Shown here: one piece after another, positions 1-13,600 of the stretch | Numbering within the stretch: the first letter of the stretch is position 1 | How the letters are laid out: the number at the start of each line of letters is the position of its first letter | Source: Acanthaster planci | Taxonomy: Eukaryota > Echinodermata > Asteroidea > Valvatida > Acanthasteridae | DNA: 64,000 bases | Reading direction: 5' to 3' | NCBI RefSeq assembly: GCF_001949145.1 | Contig: NW_019091516.1 | Span: 295,196-359,195, forward strand | Position numbers and translations under genes: made by a program | The notes under the pieces: generated by a model | Told to the model about the DNA's origin: nothing | The model's input: the letters and a program-made list of their open reading frames with translations, nothing else | The model's database searches: none

Positions 1-2348
1 CTACACCCTAAAAGCGTATTGTGTAAAACAACCAGAGAAGATTCATATCAACCAATAATTGGTTACTTTTAACCAATTTCCTACACTGAATTGTCTCTCT
101 TCCAGTTGAAAGAAGAGGTATACCAGAATTTCAGACATGAGCCTCTAGGATGTACTCCTTGAAAGACTTACTCTACCAACTGATTTGGCAGTTTGTGTTC
201 ACCGTCCATGTTAATCAGGCTACGATGAATTCTCCAGTTTTAACAAACTCATTTTGAATATACTCTTAATCCAACAAAGATTCGCTAACATTGACATAAT
301 TTTGAATTAACCTGAGCTCAAATGACCCCTGGCCTTCAATGAATAAAAGTCCGGTGACAGCAACACATGCATTCTGTTCTGTGGGCCGAGCGAGACCGCT
401 TTGTAATTTGAGAGGTACATAGGCCTAGTCGAAATTATTCTCGCGAATTTGTTGGAGTATGTGCATATAGGGCCTATATATATTCAGTTTACAAGGCATC
501 AGAGTTGGACAAGAGCCCCTAACGTTATTCCCTGAAACGCGTACTTTTTAATGAGCAATAAGACTTGCAGTTATAACGAGACTGCCCCGTAAAATAGGGA
601 GAATTAAGTTGCCTTTCCACGTGCGCGTTTTCAGTGCGTATCGTGTATGCAAAGAGATACGCGTATGCATACGTTCAGCCATCTGTTGTTTCACTTAGTC
701 TATTTCTGACAACGGAATACCACCTTGAAACCAACTTTCTGTACACTAATATTTTCGTATTCAAAAGATTTTGAAGCCCGCAAAACCGACCCGTATATGT
801 TAGCGATTCATTCAATTTTCATTCTCATCGTGAATACATAAAGAATTTAACACAGACATTTTGACATTTTCCTACGCGTTTTATATACATTTAGAGGATG
901 GTGACCTGCTATGACGTCATGAAACCACACAAACTGGTGACGTCTCTAAACGTACCGGTAAGCGTCAGCGTTCGAAACTTCCCTATTCACTGAAATTGCA
1001 TTGGAGAGAAACGCAGTAAAAATTAAACAGAAGCTATCACAGAAATGACTGTGTATATCTGAAACAAGGATTCATATCTTTGAGCCTTAAGGCGCCGAAG
1101 CACACAAACGCAAATTTATGACGTCAGATCAATATTTGCGCTGCCAGTTCGCAAAGTCGAACGCACTTCAATTCGAGCGCATTTGTGCTGCAAATCTTTC
1201 TTGACGTCAAAATTTGCTTCAGTGTTGAATTCACCTGCAGTATAAAACAGTGAATATATCACAATAATCAACATGGTGTGTATGGAGAGCTAAACCGTTT
1301 TGCAATTCCGTGAGGTTTAGCTTTTGGCGTAATGCAGCTAGCCCCATCGTTATATTTATAGCAATTCCTGCACACTTTGATGGTTTTTATGACACACAAT
1401 GTGGTACTGCCACAAGTCATGGTTGGCTTCCTATGCAATAGTACAGTCCCGTACTAATGCACTTTTCATTTGGATGAGCAGCATCTGAAAGATTATGAAT
1501 AAAGTTGCCGACAGACAGTAAAGTTTGCACTACTGCTGCGTTCATTAATTCTTTAGCTCAAACAAAACCTTGTCGATACCAGCAACGTATCTTAGTTCCA
1601 ATTACTAAACCCCACTTTGAAACGTCAAATTTGACCTGAATCAATAATGGCCGTTGGAGACAAGTTATGAGTTAACATTCAGGAAGTACATGTATACACA
1701 TTCCATAATATTAGACGAATATGTTAAAGTGTAATGCAAAATGTACTGAATTCATCTGAGCCTATTTCCTTGCACTTTCTGGGGAATAGATACTTTTAAC
1801 ACCATTGTCACGAAGTCTCGATCTGAGGTCTCCTTACTGTCACTTGACTGAACCCTCCCTTTTACCGCAGCAAGAACTCGAGATCTTGGCAAGAGGGGGC
1901 CATGCAAAAGCATTTGAAATTGGCACTTATAGAACGCGTCAAGTTCTTTTTATGGAATTGTTTATCGTAAGCATCCACAGGAGTGACGAGGTTTGGGATT
2001 TCGTCGATTAAAGCATTGTGTCAAATGAAGTACTTGCAATGCGTGGGATTTAAAATATTGAAAAGAACATATCAACCTGTAGCAAATCATCTGAAAAGCG
2101 AACGGCATTTTGAGTTTCAAGGCAACGTAATAATTTCAAGCCGACGCAATGATTCCAAGAAAAGAAATATTACTTAGAGGAAACCTAGTGTTATTTTGAG
2201 CAAACAAAAATTCCGACGAATGAAATTTTTCCAAGAAGCTGCTCAACCTTTTAATCTCTGCCAGGACCCTAAGGGCCTCAATACTGAGGAGCTTCGGTTC
2301 TGAGAAACCAGTTTTAACAGTGCAGTTTCCGTTCCTGCCCATACTCAC
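1..2348. other. 3' flank or intron of lipase A; no exon seen
   Basis: I find no coding exon here on either strand that matches a known family. In the paralogue (lipase B) the exon with the catalytic Asp lies 3.2 kb downstream of the GHSLGAH exon, whereas only 2.3 kb of sequence remains on this side. The missing 3' exons of lipase A are therefore probably outside the window rather than lost. The stretch contains three palindromic TGACGTCA sites at 912-919, 1119-1126 and 1202-1209. Confidence 0.5.
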
Positions 2349-5300
2349 CAGTTATACGACCGACCTGACCTCCCAAATACTTCCCAGCTAATCCAGAAAG
2401 GTGGGCTCCTAGGCTATGACCCACGATATGTACATGAGCATAGTCTAGGTTCCGGTGGTCATGCAACAGCTTCAGTAGGATGCCAAGTTGACGCCCGACC
2501 AGCCTAGAATTCACGCGGCACTGGGGGTACTTTAGTAACCCCGCTGCGGCCTTTCTCCAGTCCACCATGATAACATTGACGTCAGACTGTTAAACAAACG
2601 CATTATCAATACAATGGGGAGTTGGCATAGTCGAAGATGCATTCAAAATTAGCAAATGAGAGTGTTTTTAGTACACCTAACAGAAATTAAAGTCCACTCT
2701 CAGATCAACGCCGGTGGGACAGTCATGCAAAATGTTAAGCGACTATGCTCTCAGCCCGGAGGATTCAAATGTAAGTCGCTCTCCAATACGCATACATTTT
2801 CTCCACAATGTATGTTACCCTGCGAATCTTGAATTTCTAGAGTGTTTTCCAACAGAGTTTTGGACATCATTAATGGGGGATCATAAATGGTACGCTTTAC
2901 GGGATCCACATGCGGCTCGGACAATTGGGTGGAAAAACAGCTTCGTGAGGTTAATGTATCCGACACAGAGTAAACAATGTCCATTTCACATCAATATGCT
3001 CACGTATACACTGGTAAGGTTTAAATGACCTCCTTAAGTCGGTGTTAAACTACCCACAGTGAGCCATATATGCATCCCGCATCTGCACCGTTTCTAACAC
3101 TTCCTACTTTTTAAGGGATGGACGCAGCCCAAACAAATTTCGTCAATGACTACAGTTGTGGCAATTATCATAATTCTTGCGTTCATTACAAAAAGAAATA
3201 ACTTATAATCCAACTTTGGCAGGCCAATTACAGTCAAAGTTGTTAACATATCAAAGGTGTATGACGCTCAAACAATTCGTCTTCGTTGGTTGCTAAGTTG
3301 TTTAGAAGAAGGGTAATTTGGAGTGTATTCTTACAACCAACCCGTGCCCTAGGCAGGCTGTCATTGCACGCACGAAAACAAAATTACACATGGTTATACA
3401 TTTTTCCATGTTTGGGAAATTGATGGAATGTGTAGGGACAAAAGGAAAGAAGACAAAAGAGCCAATTGAAAAGATCGATTTGAAGCTGCCTGTCAGGAAA
3501 GAACCCCACTCTTTCTTTCACGGAAAACGTATTGGTAGTCGCCTCTTAATGCAAATGGTAACACGGCCCGGATGGGGTTGTAAATTGAAGAAAATAACCG
3601 CAGCAGTAGTTTTACCAGCGGTAAGCTGGTTCCTTAGGACAGCGAGCGATAGCTGAAGTTTGCTATGAGAACGTCTGGCTGGTATCGGACTAACCAGGCT
3701 AGGTGCTTCTACTGCCCCGTCCGGATAGAGTTGCAGACAATGAGACTGATTGGCTTTCTGGTTGCACCAGACTGACGGTGCTAAACGGGGCGGGTTCGGC
3801 CGACTAGAAGAGCATGGAACAGCACGGCGTACCATACGGCATTGGGCGACCGGTTTGGGGCCAGTTTCGAGGTGTTGAGAGAGTCGAGAGCACAGTGGAG
3901 AGTGGGGCACACCACACATAGGACTGACGGCCTGGCCGAGGAACNGAGGATATAGTTTTGCTTTCTCATCCAATGTTGTACTGAAATCTTTGACAGCAGA
4001 CGCAGGTAGCATTGTTCTGATTTATTACCAAATTAAGCAACAGTTTGCTTTCATGTTCAGCGCATGCTTTGTGTAATATTCTGGGTCGCGTAGTAGGACT
4101 GGAATACTGGCACGTGTCATCCTGTATACTCAGCGTCAGGAAAGCGAGGGATGACGAGGAGCGCGTATGGTTTGGAGGGCTTTCCAAAGAGCTGTTCTTT
4201 CAATCGAGTCAACGGCTGCCTTTAAATCAATGTAGGCCACAGTTAAAGATCAATCATGCACCTTGCTTTGACGTAAAATGGTTATTTAACAGAGAAATGG
4301 TCATTGTTAGCATGACTAACGTGGCAGCTTCTTTCCACATTGATAAAAAATAGTCATTCAGTTCCATCGTGAGAATGCTCAAGAAAAATTGCGTAGATGA
4401 GGGCGGAAAACAAATCGAGCGATTTGACGATGTCATTAATAGGGTTCTCGTTCTCCAAGTATTTCTTTACCTTATAGCTGCAATAGGGGTTTTGTAGCAC
4501 AAGAACAGAGAAAAACAGGTAAAGTTGGATGGTATTCTCGGCATTTGATCGCCGCCATCTGCCTAAAATTCAACATCGACCTTTATCATACAAGAACTTT
4601 ATCGTACGACCCGGTGTTGATCAACATTGTCGATGGAAAACAAATTCCAAGTCGATCTCGCAGTCCAACCTCGTTTAATTCACAGTTAAGTGCGAGCTCA
4701 AATTTGCGCCCAAATTATGAAACAGTCGTATAATTTGCAGAGCCGTAGTGTGACGTCATCCAAATTGACTTCTGTTGGATACTCCGACGACTTTTGTTTT
4801 CAGTTTGCCTGATATGAAGGAGGACTTCAACTCGTGCTTTTGATGTCAGCAGCAATCTTTATTTATTTTATTTAAATTTCCTAAATTTTGAAATTGTGAA
4901 TTACCAATGTGATTGATCTTTAAGGGTTGGTTGAACTCACGATGTATTTCGGACAGCAGACGGAGGTCGAGAGTCAGAGTCCGGAGTTGAGCGCCCTGCT
5001 GTAAATCCTGATTACAGGTCGTCTTTGTGTTGACTAACAGGGGTTCAAGCGGGCATGGGAATGTTGCGAAAACTGTCCGCGATGGAGAGAAAAGCATAAT
5101 TGGTCCGTAGCTGCTACATTGAAAAAGGGGGCCTCTCGCTTGGTAAACTGTGTAAATCTACGGGAGTTGGAGGGAACATTTAAAAGAGAGCAGAGATAAT
5201 TTTTGAAAAAGGGGGCCGATAGGTCAAGATCAAATATGTGAGAAGAACTGGTTTTATTTCCTTCACGGTAAAGACATCGATATTTGCTTCTTGCTACATT

Positions 5301-7009
5301 AGCTCACCTCCCGCAAAACGGCTTCACGGATTCCCTTGAAGCCTTTACGGTCAGGACTGCTACGGAAACCATGCGCAACCACCACCGTCCTCCGTTGGGC
5401 ATCGAAAGCGCCCAACGAGCTGGCATCATCCCACTTGAGCTCGACGCTGTCAGCGTTGTTTCGTGTGTAGAGGAAGAAGTGATTGTCCTGCTCCGACGGT
5501 TTCCGTGGGTACAGCTTGGGGTCCTCGGCCCAGCATCCCAGGCGGTTGGAAAAGCAAAGTTCGCTGTTCACAGCGTCAGAACTGTCCTTGAAGCACACCT
5601 CTGGAGAAACGAGAGGGTATAAGTGCAAAGTTAATTGCACGTTTTGGTCGCCTGGTATCGGAACTGAATAAGCCGTGTACTGCTGTAGTCATAAACAAAA
5701 CGGAATTTCAAAAAGACATAATTATAGACCTATATAATTGTATAGTCATTAGGGAGTACATCTAGTACATCTAACTTTATAACGCGCCTTTATCGGCCAT
5801 GGGGGACACTTATGGTGCAATAGGAAACAATTAACCGAATAAAATAGATAAATTTACACACATGGAGAGAGAGATTCTCTGTGGCAAAGCGACTAAGTAC
5901 TTGGGATTTAAACCAAAATTACGCAAATGAAAACGAATAGATTTGCAGTTAATGGAAAATTGATTGGACATTGACATTTGACATTGGAAGGGTCAAAGGT
6001 GACACCGAGGGTCCTACAGGTTGCAGCAAAACTAACAGCAGAATTACCAAGTCCGAAGCCAAACAAAGCAATTCAGATTTGGTGGTGAGACTAAAACTCA
6101 TCCATAACACCAATTCAGTGCTTCCAATTTGCCGATTGGAAGCAGTTTGGATCGGTCGGTTTTGGTTCAAATGACACGTGCAGTTGGATGCCATTAGCAT
6201 AACAGTGATAACGGATACCACGACATTGTTCAAGACATTGTTGTTGTCCAATCTGGTAGTTAGAAAACAAGGACCCGCCGACATAACCCAGGTGGATTTC
6301 ATTTTTAAGCCTAACGGGTTCCGATTTGGCATCGATTCAACAGGTGACCGTAACTCAAGCATGACGGGGCCTGGCCACAATAGATGACAAAATTATCATG
6401 TTGTGAGTGACTGCCAATTGTTGAGGACATCAGATCTAATAATGCAGCAGCTAAATTTCTCCCCAAATCTATCGGTTTTTCCTTCAGAGGAATAACTTTT
6501 TCAAACATATTAACTATGTTCAAGTGTTTTGGGCATTACAAATCTGTTTCGAAAACTGGAGGGGTAGATTATGAATTTCTCCTGAAATAAAAGCAAGCCC
6601 GAAAGATTACCACCCAAATTACGGGTCAAAGTGATAAATTGGTGCTTTCCAGGCAAGCCTGAAGTTGTAGTTGCATGAAGAGGGGCAATAGAAAAATATC
6701 TTCTTTTCCTTCGATGATGGCATGTCCAGAAAATGATACAGCGTGCTGAATGTTTGAATATCTTATGGTGTCTGACAGGTAACATTGAATAATGCGGTTT
6801 ATTTTGAGGCAACCTCGACTTTATGGGATGCGTGCGCGTTCCTTTATCGCACAAGGCATGGTGGGAACCGCCGTGTAGACGTAAGATTTAGCCACGGGAA
6901 AAAGGTTGGTATTTAGGGCTTTTCACAACGTACCAGTGCAAACTTCCATGATGCACATCAAGCTGATGACCAGCGAAGCCGTAATCAAATGACAATGAAG
7001 TCCGGACAT
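2349..7009 (-). CDS. Secreted lipase A (pancreatic lipase/PLA1 family), 3'-partial
   Basis: Exons in transcription order are 7009-6934, 5600-5308 and 2586-2349; phases 1, 0 and 1 join without a shift. Exon 1 encodes a 25-residue signal peptide starting MSGLHCHL with a hydrophobic core, and its last base joins exon 2 to give Glu before VCF. Exon 2 holds the N-terminal lipase region (HFFLYTRNN, TVVVAHGF, where the oxyanion-hole region lies). Exon 3 holds NVIMVDW and the nucleophile elbow GHSLGAH, and ends in GRITG just before the expected GLDP. All junctions are GT-AG. Secretion and ester hydrolysis are inferred from the family. The exons with the acid and the histidine would lie past the left edge. 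It is a tandem paralogue of the gene at 22693-17176, with the same exon 1 and exon 3 lengths (76 and 238 nt) but a 2.7-kb intron 2 against 442 bp there. Confidence 0.85.
3945..3945. other. Single ambiguous base (n)
   Basis: One undetermined base in a GC-richer patch (about 3660-3980) inside intron 2 of lipase A. It affects no exon. Confidence 0.9.
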
Positions 7010-7127
7010 GTTTAGGTCGACCTGTTGCTATACAACAGCAGTATACTTTATGCCTGAGGAGGACAATAAAAACGGGAAATAATACTTGAGTGCTGTTATA
7101 TTCACGGTTATGGAAAACTGACACAGT

Positions 7128-7222
7128 CAGACATGTGCACCTCGTGTCGCTCCGAACCAAATAACATTTTAAGAGCGACTTGAGTCGATCCAAATCACTT
7201 TTGGTTTCATAAAGGCAAACAT
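7128..7222. mobile_element. MITE fragment, same family as 52462-52783
   Basis: The stretch with AAGAGCGACTTGAGTCGA followed by CTTTTGGTTTCA closely follows the left half of the MITE at 52462-52783 (AAGAGCGACCCGGGTCGA, then CTTTTGGTTTCAGACAG), including a TCAGACATGTG version of its terminal motif. The right terminus is not recognisable. It lies about 120 bp upstream of the lipase A start codon, so it may be part of that gene's promoter or 5' UTR. Confidence 0.55.
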
Positions 7223-8947
7223 TACTAAGTACTGGAAGAAAACTTAACACAACGCATTTTTATGACATTACGACATGAAGCCCTTAAAATAACCAAGGTC
7301 ATATTCATGACAAAAATAACCCGCATTTTAAACATTTTTGGTGAACAGACGGAAGTAAATAAACATGAAGGTGGCAAGTGAAACCACTGCAATGCAGGCT
7401 GATCAACAGTAAATCTAACTTTATGAGGAAAACCCCATAAAACACCGGCAAGTAAAACCGAAGGCTCTACCATCTTTTTATTGGTTAAACAATAAATACG
7501 CGCATACACTGTAAAAACAGCGCGAACAGTTAGAACACATTGTCTATACCCACTTTTTTTAACACTAATGAAAGAGACAGGATGGTATCCGCCCCCTCCT
7601 AGATGGTTGCAATGAAGTTTTTCAGCAGCTGAAACCTCAGGATTTTTAAGAGTAATTCTTTGCGTTCATTTTTACACCAATTTTATGAAAATCAAGCATA
7701 CTGATCTTAAGCAGCGCCGCGTTTTTGCGAGACAGGTCAGCAAAAAAAATGCATACTTTTTCCACTCACGCATACAGGCTGGCACGCATTGTAATCTTGA
7801 ACTTCAAATGACTGTAACAAAAATGTATCTGTGATTGACTTCGAAGTTTACATTTATAACGCTAAGGATTGTATTTCAAGCATGCCAGAAATCCAGCATG
7901 GACCAACTGAGGGGTTTGAGGGTTAAGATGACTGAAATACATTTAAGAATTTGTTTCAACATCAAGTGCTTTTCCATGGGAGTTGTTTATCTTTGTGGAC
8001 AAATTTCTGAATATGTCATGGAGTAAGAGTCTAGAAATGTGTTTAAACTATAAGTGCCTTTTTACAGTCTAACATCTAGATCCAGTATTTAAAAGAAGGT
8101 GGGTGGTGCTCGAATGGACGCGAGCCCAAATATACCAGTGGACGTAATTTGAGTTATTAATTTCTGTTTTTCAGTTGTTAATTAACAAGTTGAGGTCAAA
8201 TAAAATAAATGGGGAAAAAGAATATCTCTCTCTATGAAAAAGGCCTGCGCCCCTATTTGTGAGAGCATTTTGATAAAATTTGCATAATTACATCATGAAC
8301 TTCTGCACTTGCCATGCCACTAGTAATAGTGGATCGTTGGAGGAGAGTCCGTCAGCAGTTTGCTGAACCCCCCCCCCACCCGTTAGTTGATACAATCATC
8401 ATCGATAAGGGCAACAGCTGAAGCTGAGGTGTTTAAGCTCCATTATTAAGAACGACAGCAACAGTAAACCTTAAGAGGTCCTTAGGGGTAATCAGTCCTC
8501 ATTTGTTTCAGAAGTCGAATTGTTTATGTACTGATTTCAATTTCCGTTTGGGGCGACTCCGGGTACGCCAGTGGATCTGGGTGTATAACAGGCGTGTTTA
8601 ATTCTGTGTAACATGCAGCACGGAGATACAAGTTAAACCATTTATATCACTTCTTGCTGTTTGAATTCTCGCTGTAAATTTTTTGAAACATGAACATTAC
8701 ATAAAAAGGGAAACAGAGCCGAGGCCATAATTATGCTGAAGAAACAATACTTGAATAGAAGAGTAGAATAGGAAAGTGTGGAGAATCCGTTACTCAAATC
8801 TCCGGAGATATACCTGGAGGCAACACAATACTCTTAAACAGTCTTGATTAGATTTTTCCTAATTTCATCTGAACTTGATGCAAAGTTAGTTTTGTGTGAT
8901 ATTTAGCCTGGCTATAAGTCATACCATTCTTTTATTGATATTCAACT

Positions 8948-10670
8948 TGATTTTTCTGATATGAAGCAAGGTAGAGGGTATTGGAAATTCAATATTTCTC
9001 TGTTGTCTGATTCAGCCTATGCAAAATGAGTTAAAGACACTGTATTCGATGTTGTGAAAGGTTATGCCGCCTTTCCTAGCCATTAGATAATCTCAAAAAA
9101 GTTCATCCGAGAGATATCCAGTTTACTATTAACAATCAGCTTCTCCTTGAGATGCTTTTAATGTATATATATGTCCATGGTATTAAATTGGGCGACAAGG
9201 AATTTCCAATTTCTCAATTTGCTGATGATACAGTAATTTTCCTAAATGGTTCAGAGAGATCTATGCATGCTACATTTGCCATTCTTGACCGCTTTGCTAA
9301 TTTATCGGAATTGAGAGTCAATGTGGACAAGACCAGTGTAGTTTGGTTAGGGCCCATGACGTATTGAACGGGGAAGAAGTTTGTAATGACATTAATGCTC
9401 ATTGGGTTGCGCCTCAAGATAGTATTAAAATATTGGGAATTAATTTCTCAACGGATTTGAGCTCTATGGCTATGATTAATTATAATGATGTTATTTTGAC
9501 ATAAAAAACTCATTGCCCAGTGGTCTAAACGGAACCTTGCTGTCCTGGGAAGAGTGACAGTTGTGAAATCTTTAATTATGTCTAAACTTACTTAAGATAT
9601 TCTCACTTTACCCGATCCTTCCGGTAATATTGTGAACGATCTTAATACTATATTCTTCAATTTCATTTGGAAAGGTAACGATCTTGTTTCTAGAAATCAA
9701 ATTATTCAATATTACAACTTGGGTGGTTTACAAATGGTCGACGTCAGGTCCTTTATTGACGCTCGTAAAATTACTTGGTTTTGCTGACTTCAAGTTTCAG
9801 ATGCAGAAGGTTCAGCTTTGGGCCTATTTATGTCACAAAATTCTAGGTATTACTGTATATATTGGAAGTAGTTCTATCGACTCTGGTTGATCATAATTTC
9901 ATGTTTCGTGGTAATCAGTTTTGGATCGACATCATGAATTCTTGGCAGAAATTCACTTGGATACACATAGCTTTAGTTACCAGTACACTCTGCTCTTTGG
10001 TACAATAACCAGATTAAGATCGGTGGCAAGTGTATTCATTATAAGCACTGGTCATCAGGTGGAATATATAGTACATTTCATATGCGATCTGTTGGGTGAC
10101 AGCGCTAGTTTTTTTTATCACTGATGGATTTTAGAGCTAAGTTTAATGTTTGCACTAATTTTATTGAACACAATTTATTAGATCAGTCAGGGCCGCTTTT
10201 AATCATTTTTTGACCACCGCTAACAATACTCCTTTTCCATTCGTTCCTTTTAACTTGTGTGGTCCTTAAGCTATAAAAAAGGTTTGCGTAGAATATGCAA
10301 TATCTTTCTTGCTTCCAAAAAGGTTGTGAGAAAGTACATGGACAAGTGGAATAGGAAACTTCAAATCAATTATGATTTACATCATTGGTCTCTGGTCTCT
10401 AAAGTACTTCTAACTTGTACTGGGTAGTTCCAAGCTAAAATGGTCCCAGTTTCGTTTGATTCCTTGAATCCTCGGCCCGAACTCATTTTTATTTAGAACA
10501 AACAAGTTAGCTTTTAATCTTTGTTCATTTTGTATATGAAGAGGAAGAGACCCTTATTCACCTTTTGTGTAATTGTCATTATGTCAACTCTTTTTGGAAA
10601 TCAGTCATAGACTGGATCAAGACCAAGCGTAAGATTCAGCTTGTAATCGACATCATTGTTTGGGATCATA
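8948..10670 (+). pseudogene. Decayed non-LTR retrotransposon (LINE), reverse-transcriptase remnant
   Basis: Translating across frameshifts and stops gives blocks typical of one LINE ORF2 in order: a RGYWKFNISLLSD linker (about 8970-9010), the polymerase motif FADDTVIFLNGS (about 9222-9257) with LRVNVDKT (9311-9334), then KILGINFS, WSKRNLAVLGRVTVVKSL, FFNFIWKGND and LGGLQMVDVRSFIDARKITW (to about 9780). A C-terminal Cys/His stretch around 10520-10640 (EEETLIHLLCNCHYVNSFW) resembles the zf-RVT region. The upstream palm and fingers motifs expected between linker and FADD are missing, so there is an internal deletion as well as many stops. It cannot encode active protein. The clade (L1/Tx1-like or other) cannot be fixed by eye. 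Confidence 0.75.
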
Positions 10671-13600
10671 GACAATAGATTTAAATGTCTTATTCTCATT
10701 CTTTTAATATCTCGATTCCATAAGTAATCGTCCTTTATTAGAAGTTCTAAAAATGGATATCAAGCGATATTACACTTGTGAGAAATACGTGAGTTTTGTT
10801 AAGGGCGATACCCTAATATTTTGCTAAAAATGGGAAAACCATCGCAAAAACTTCGTAACAACTAAAAACTTCGTAATGGATAATCTTTTAGGTATTAATG
10901 CATGCCATTGGTACAAGACATCTTTGACCAAAGCTGTAATTAAATGCGATTGATTGCTAATTGACTAGAAAGTTGGAGAACAATAAACTGATACATCGGG
11001 GGGAGGGATGAGCTTTTGTAGCTGCACAAGAAATGAATATGAACGCAAGCAAGCAAAATGAAGTCTAAAGTGAAAAGGCAATGCAGTTGTGGGACGGATG
11101 AAAGGAGATATGGAGAGTGACAGTCAATACAGCTTTTGCGTGGTTCAAACGTGACTCGCCCACCAGCTATGGTTATATATGTCAGTAACCTTCATCTATG
11201 TGCCCTGCGATATTTGCATCATTCACATCGTTTCAACGGCCAATATTCGTCTAATCTTACCATAACATTCGAAACACCAGTGTAATGCACTTCTACCTGG
11301 ACTTGATCAAAATCTCAAAATACTTTGGTTCGGTGCGGACACTTATACGCGAGTACACCAGGTGTGAAATTCTCGATAATATTACATCTGCTACTAAATG
11401 TTTAAGAATAGTTAACGCTGTGTAATTCCCCCCCCCCATGTATGATTACTGAACGAAATTTTTGTGTTAAATTTTTTAATTTATGAACGGACCACCGTAA
11501 AAGATTCATAATTTTAAAATGACAAATAAGGAGTATTTCCCCTCCAAATCCCAAAACAATTCAACTTTCAAGCGCGTTACTTGTACACAATGAAAACATA
11601 TTAGTGAGTGTCTCTATTACTTAAAAAACCACCATGGGTCATTTATTTGCCTTCAGCAGCCCGAGCTAAGGACAACTTTTCGGCAGTCCTGCTGTCGATG
11701 TCTTCACTTACCTTTGGCTGACGCGTTGGCGTTTAAGGTGGGCTTTTGAGTTACACCAAACTGCACATGGAAGTCGACTTTGGAAAACCCTTAGAAGGAC
11801 GGGATTATAAAGAACACTACAACCAATCACTGATCAGGCTGTGTATGACAGCAATCACACTTCGAACAATCTAATTGGTCTAGGGCAAATCCAAGAGCGA
11901 ACAAATTAATCACTGAAAATCACGTCCAAAAAGGACGTCACTTTCCTGGGAACGACCAAAGCATCCTCTAGTGGAGTTTTTGGCTCACCGCTCCGTTTGT
12001 TTTGTTTCTCCAGAGTGAACCACACCTCTTCCAAACAGATAGTTGCTTATTATTGTGGTAGTCAGACTTTGTCAAGTCTAGGGTTCTGTCAGGTTTCCGT
12101 ACCACGCACTTTCTCAAAAACCCCGACTGTTCTTACTCAATTAACATAGTCCAACATTGTATTTAAATTGTTACATTTTCTGTGTAGAGTCGCCCCAAAG
12201 GTTGTTCATGGTCATAATAAAAAATTAAGCGTATCCTCATCAATATTAGTCTGCAAGGTTTTATTCCATTAGTTCGTACCAGACAAGAACGTATTTTTGT
12301 ACGCTTACGCGACGTACTTCGCCGTGGCGTACGTGACCATCTGCCTCTCTCTAGGAGTTTGTTCTGTCAGGACGTGAGTTCACTCTTGTCATAAACTTTT
12401 GCAACTTTTATCATTCATTTATCGTTATCCACGGTTCTGGCCTGTTGACAGATTTGTCTCGTAGTACGTGTGGGCCAAGTGTCAGGCAAAAATTCGTCAT
12501 TTTGACTGATGTTGTTTGTGGAAAGTTTGCCCTGGTGACTTGTACACATATGCATGCACGAAGTAAATTACTGTTTCATGGTGCACTCACTGACTATTAC
12601 ATGTCTCTGTAGAGAGAGAGCAGGTTGCACAGTGTACTTTTGTCTTTTGCCTTTTTGTCTTTTTATCTTGTAGTGTTACCCCTTTGCCCATTGGCTCTGT
12701 CATATCTTATGACTTAACTTTTTATTCTTGCAATTATCACAGCATAAGCTTCTTTCTCCATTACTGGTCAATCAATCCATATCAATTATTTTATCATGGT
12801 CAACCTCCATTTAACTCCAATCTTAATATTGGGGCACTAGTCCTAAAATAGAAATAAATTAACTCTGAGAATAATTCCTTGTGCCAATTCTTGATCTTTA
12901 TTTGGAGTATCTTAATCACCGGGGAGATCAATCCCTAACTTAAAACTTAGGCGTACCCCACCACCGTAAGGTATCACCACCCCACGTAACGGAACGTGAC
13001 AATAATTTAAGGTGCGCCCACAAATCTACGATAGTTCAACCACCAACATGCATGTCTTGCCAACACATCAACATAGCACACATGTACTTCTCACATATCC
13101 CTGTATAAACGTAACTGCCTAGAAGCTCATCGGAATCGCATGTGTGTTGCTGTAGTTATTGGCCTGAAAGGTCGAGTCACGACTTGACACGGGACTACAT
13201 CAACAAAGTATCGCTATGTTTATGCCTGTATCAATTCCTGCTCATGAACGTACCAGCTTAACATGTGAGCAAACGTGTCGTTCTACCATTGGCGGGCTAG
13301 GGTCCCGGGGCCGGCACTCGCACCTGGGGGTGCACACATTTTGTCAAGGGGGCACCACAAGAAAATAAGCTGCTGCTGCATAGCTAAATAAACTCATACA
13401 GTCACAGATTTCAAATGGGGTACCCGGGGGGCACGTCGATCCCCGCCGTAGTTACAACAGCGCCACTACCATAGACTCGTGCGTAATATTGGCCGCAGCG
13501 TCAAGAGTGGTGCCGCAAATACAGCGCCTGGTGGTAGAGTGCCCCCAAACGAGCCTGCTCCCTTTTGGCCTTCTCAGTTAGACCGCTCGCTGACATTAGC

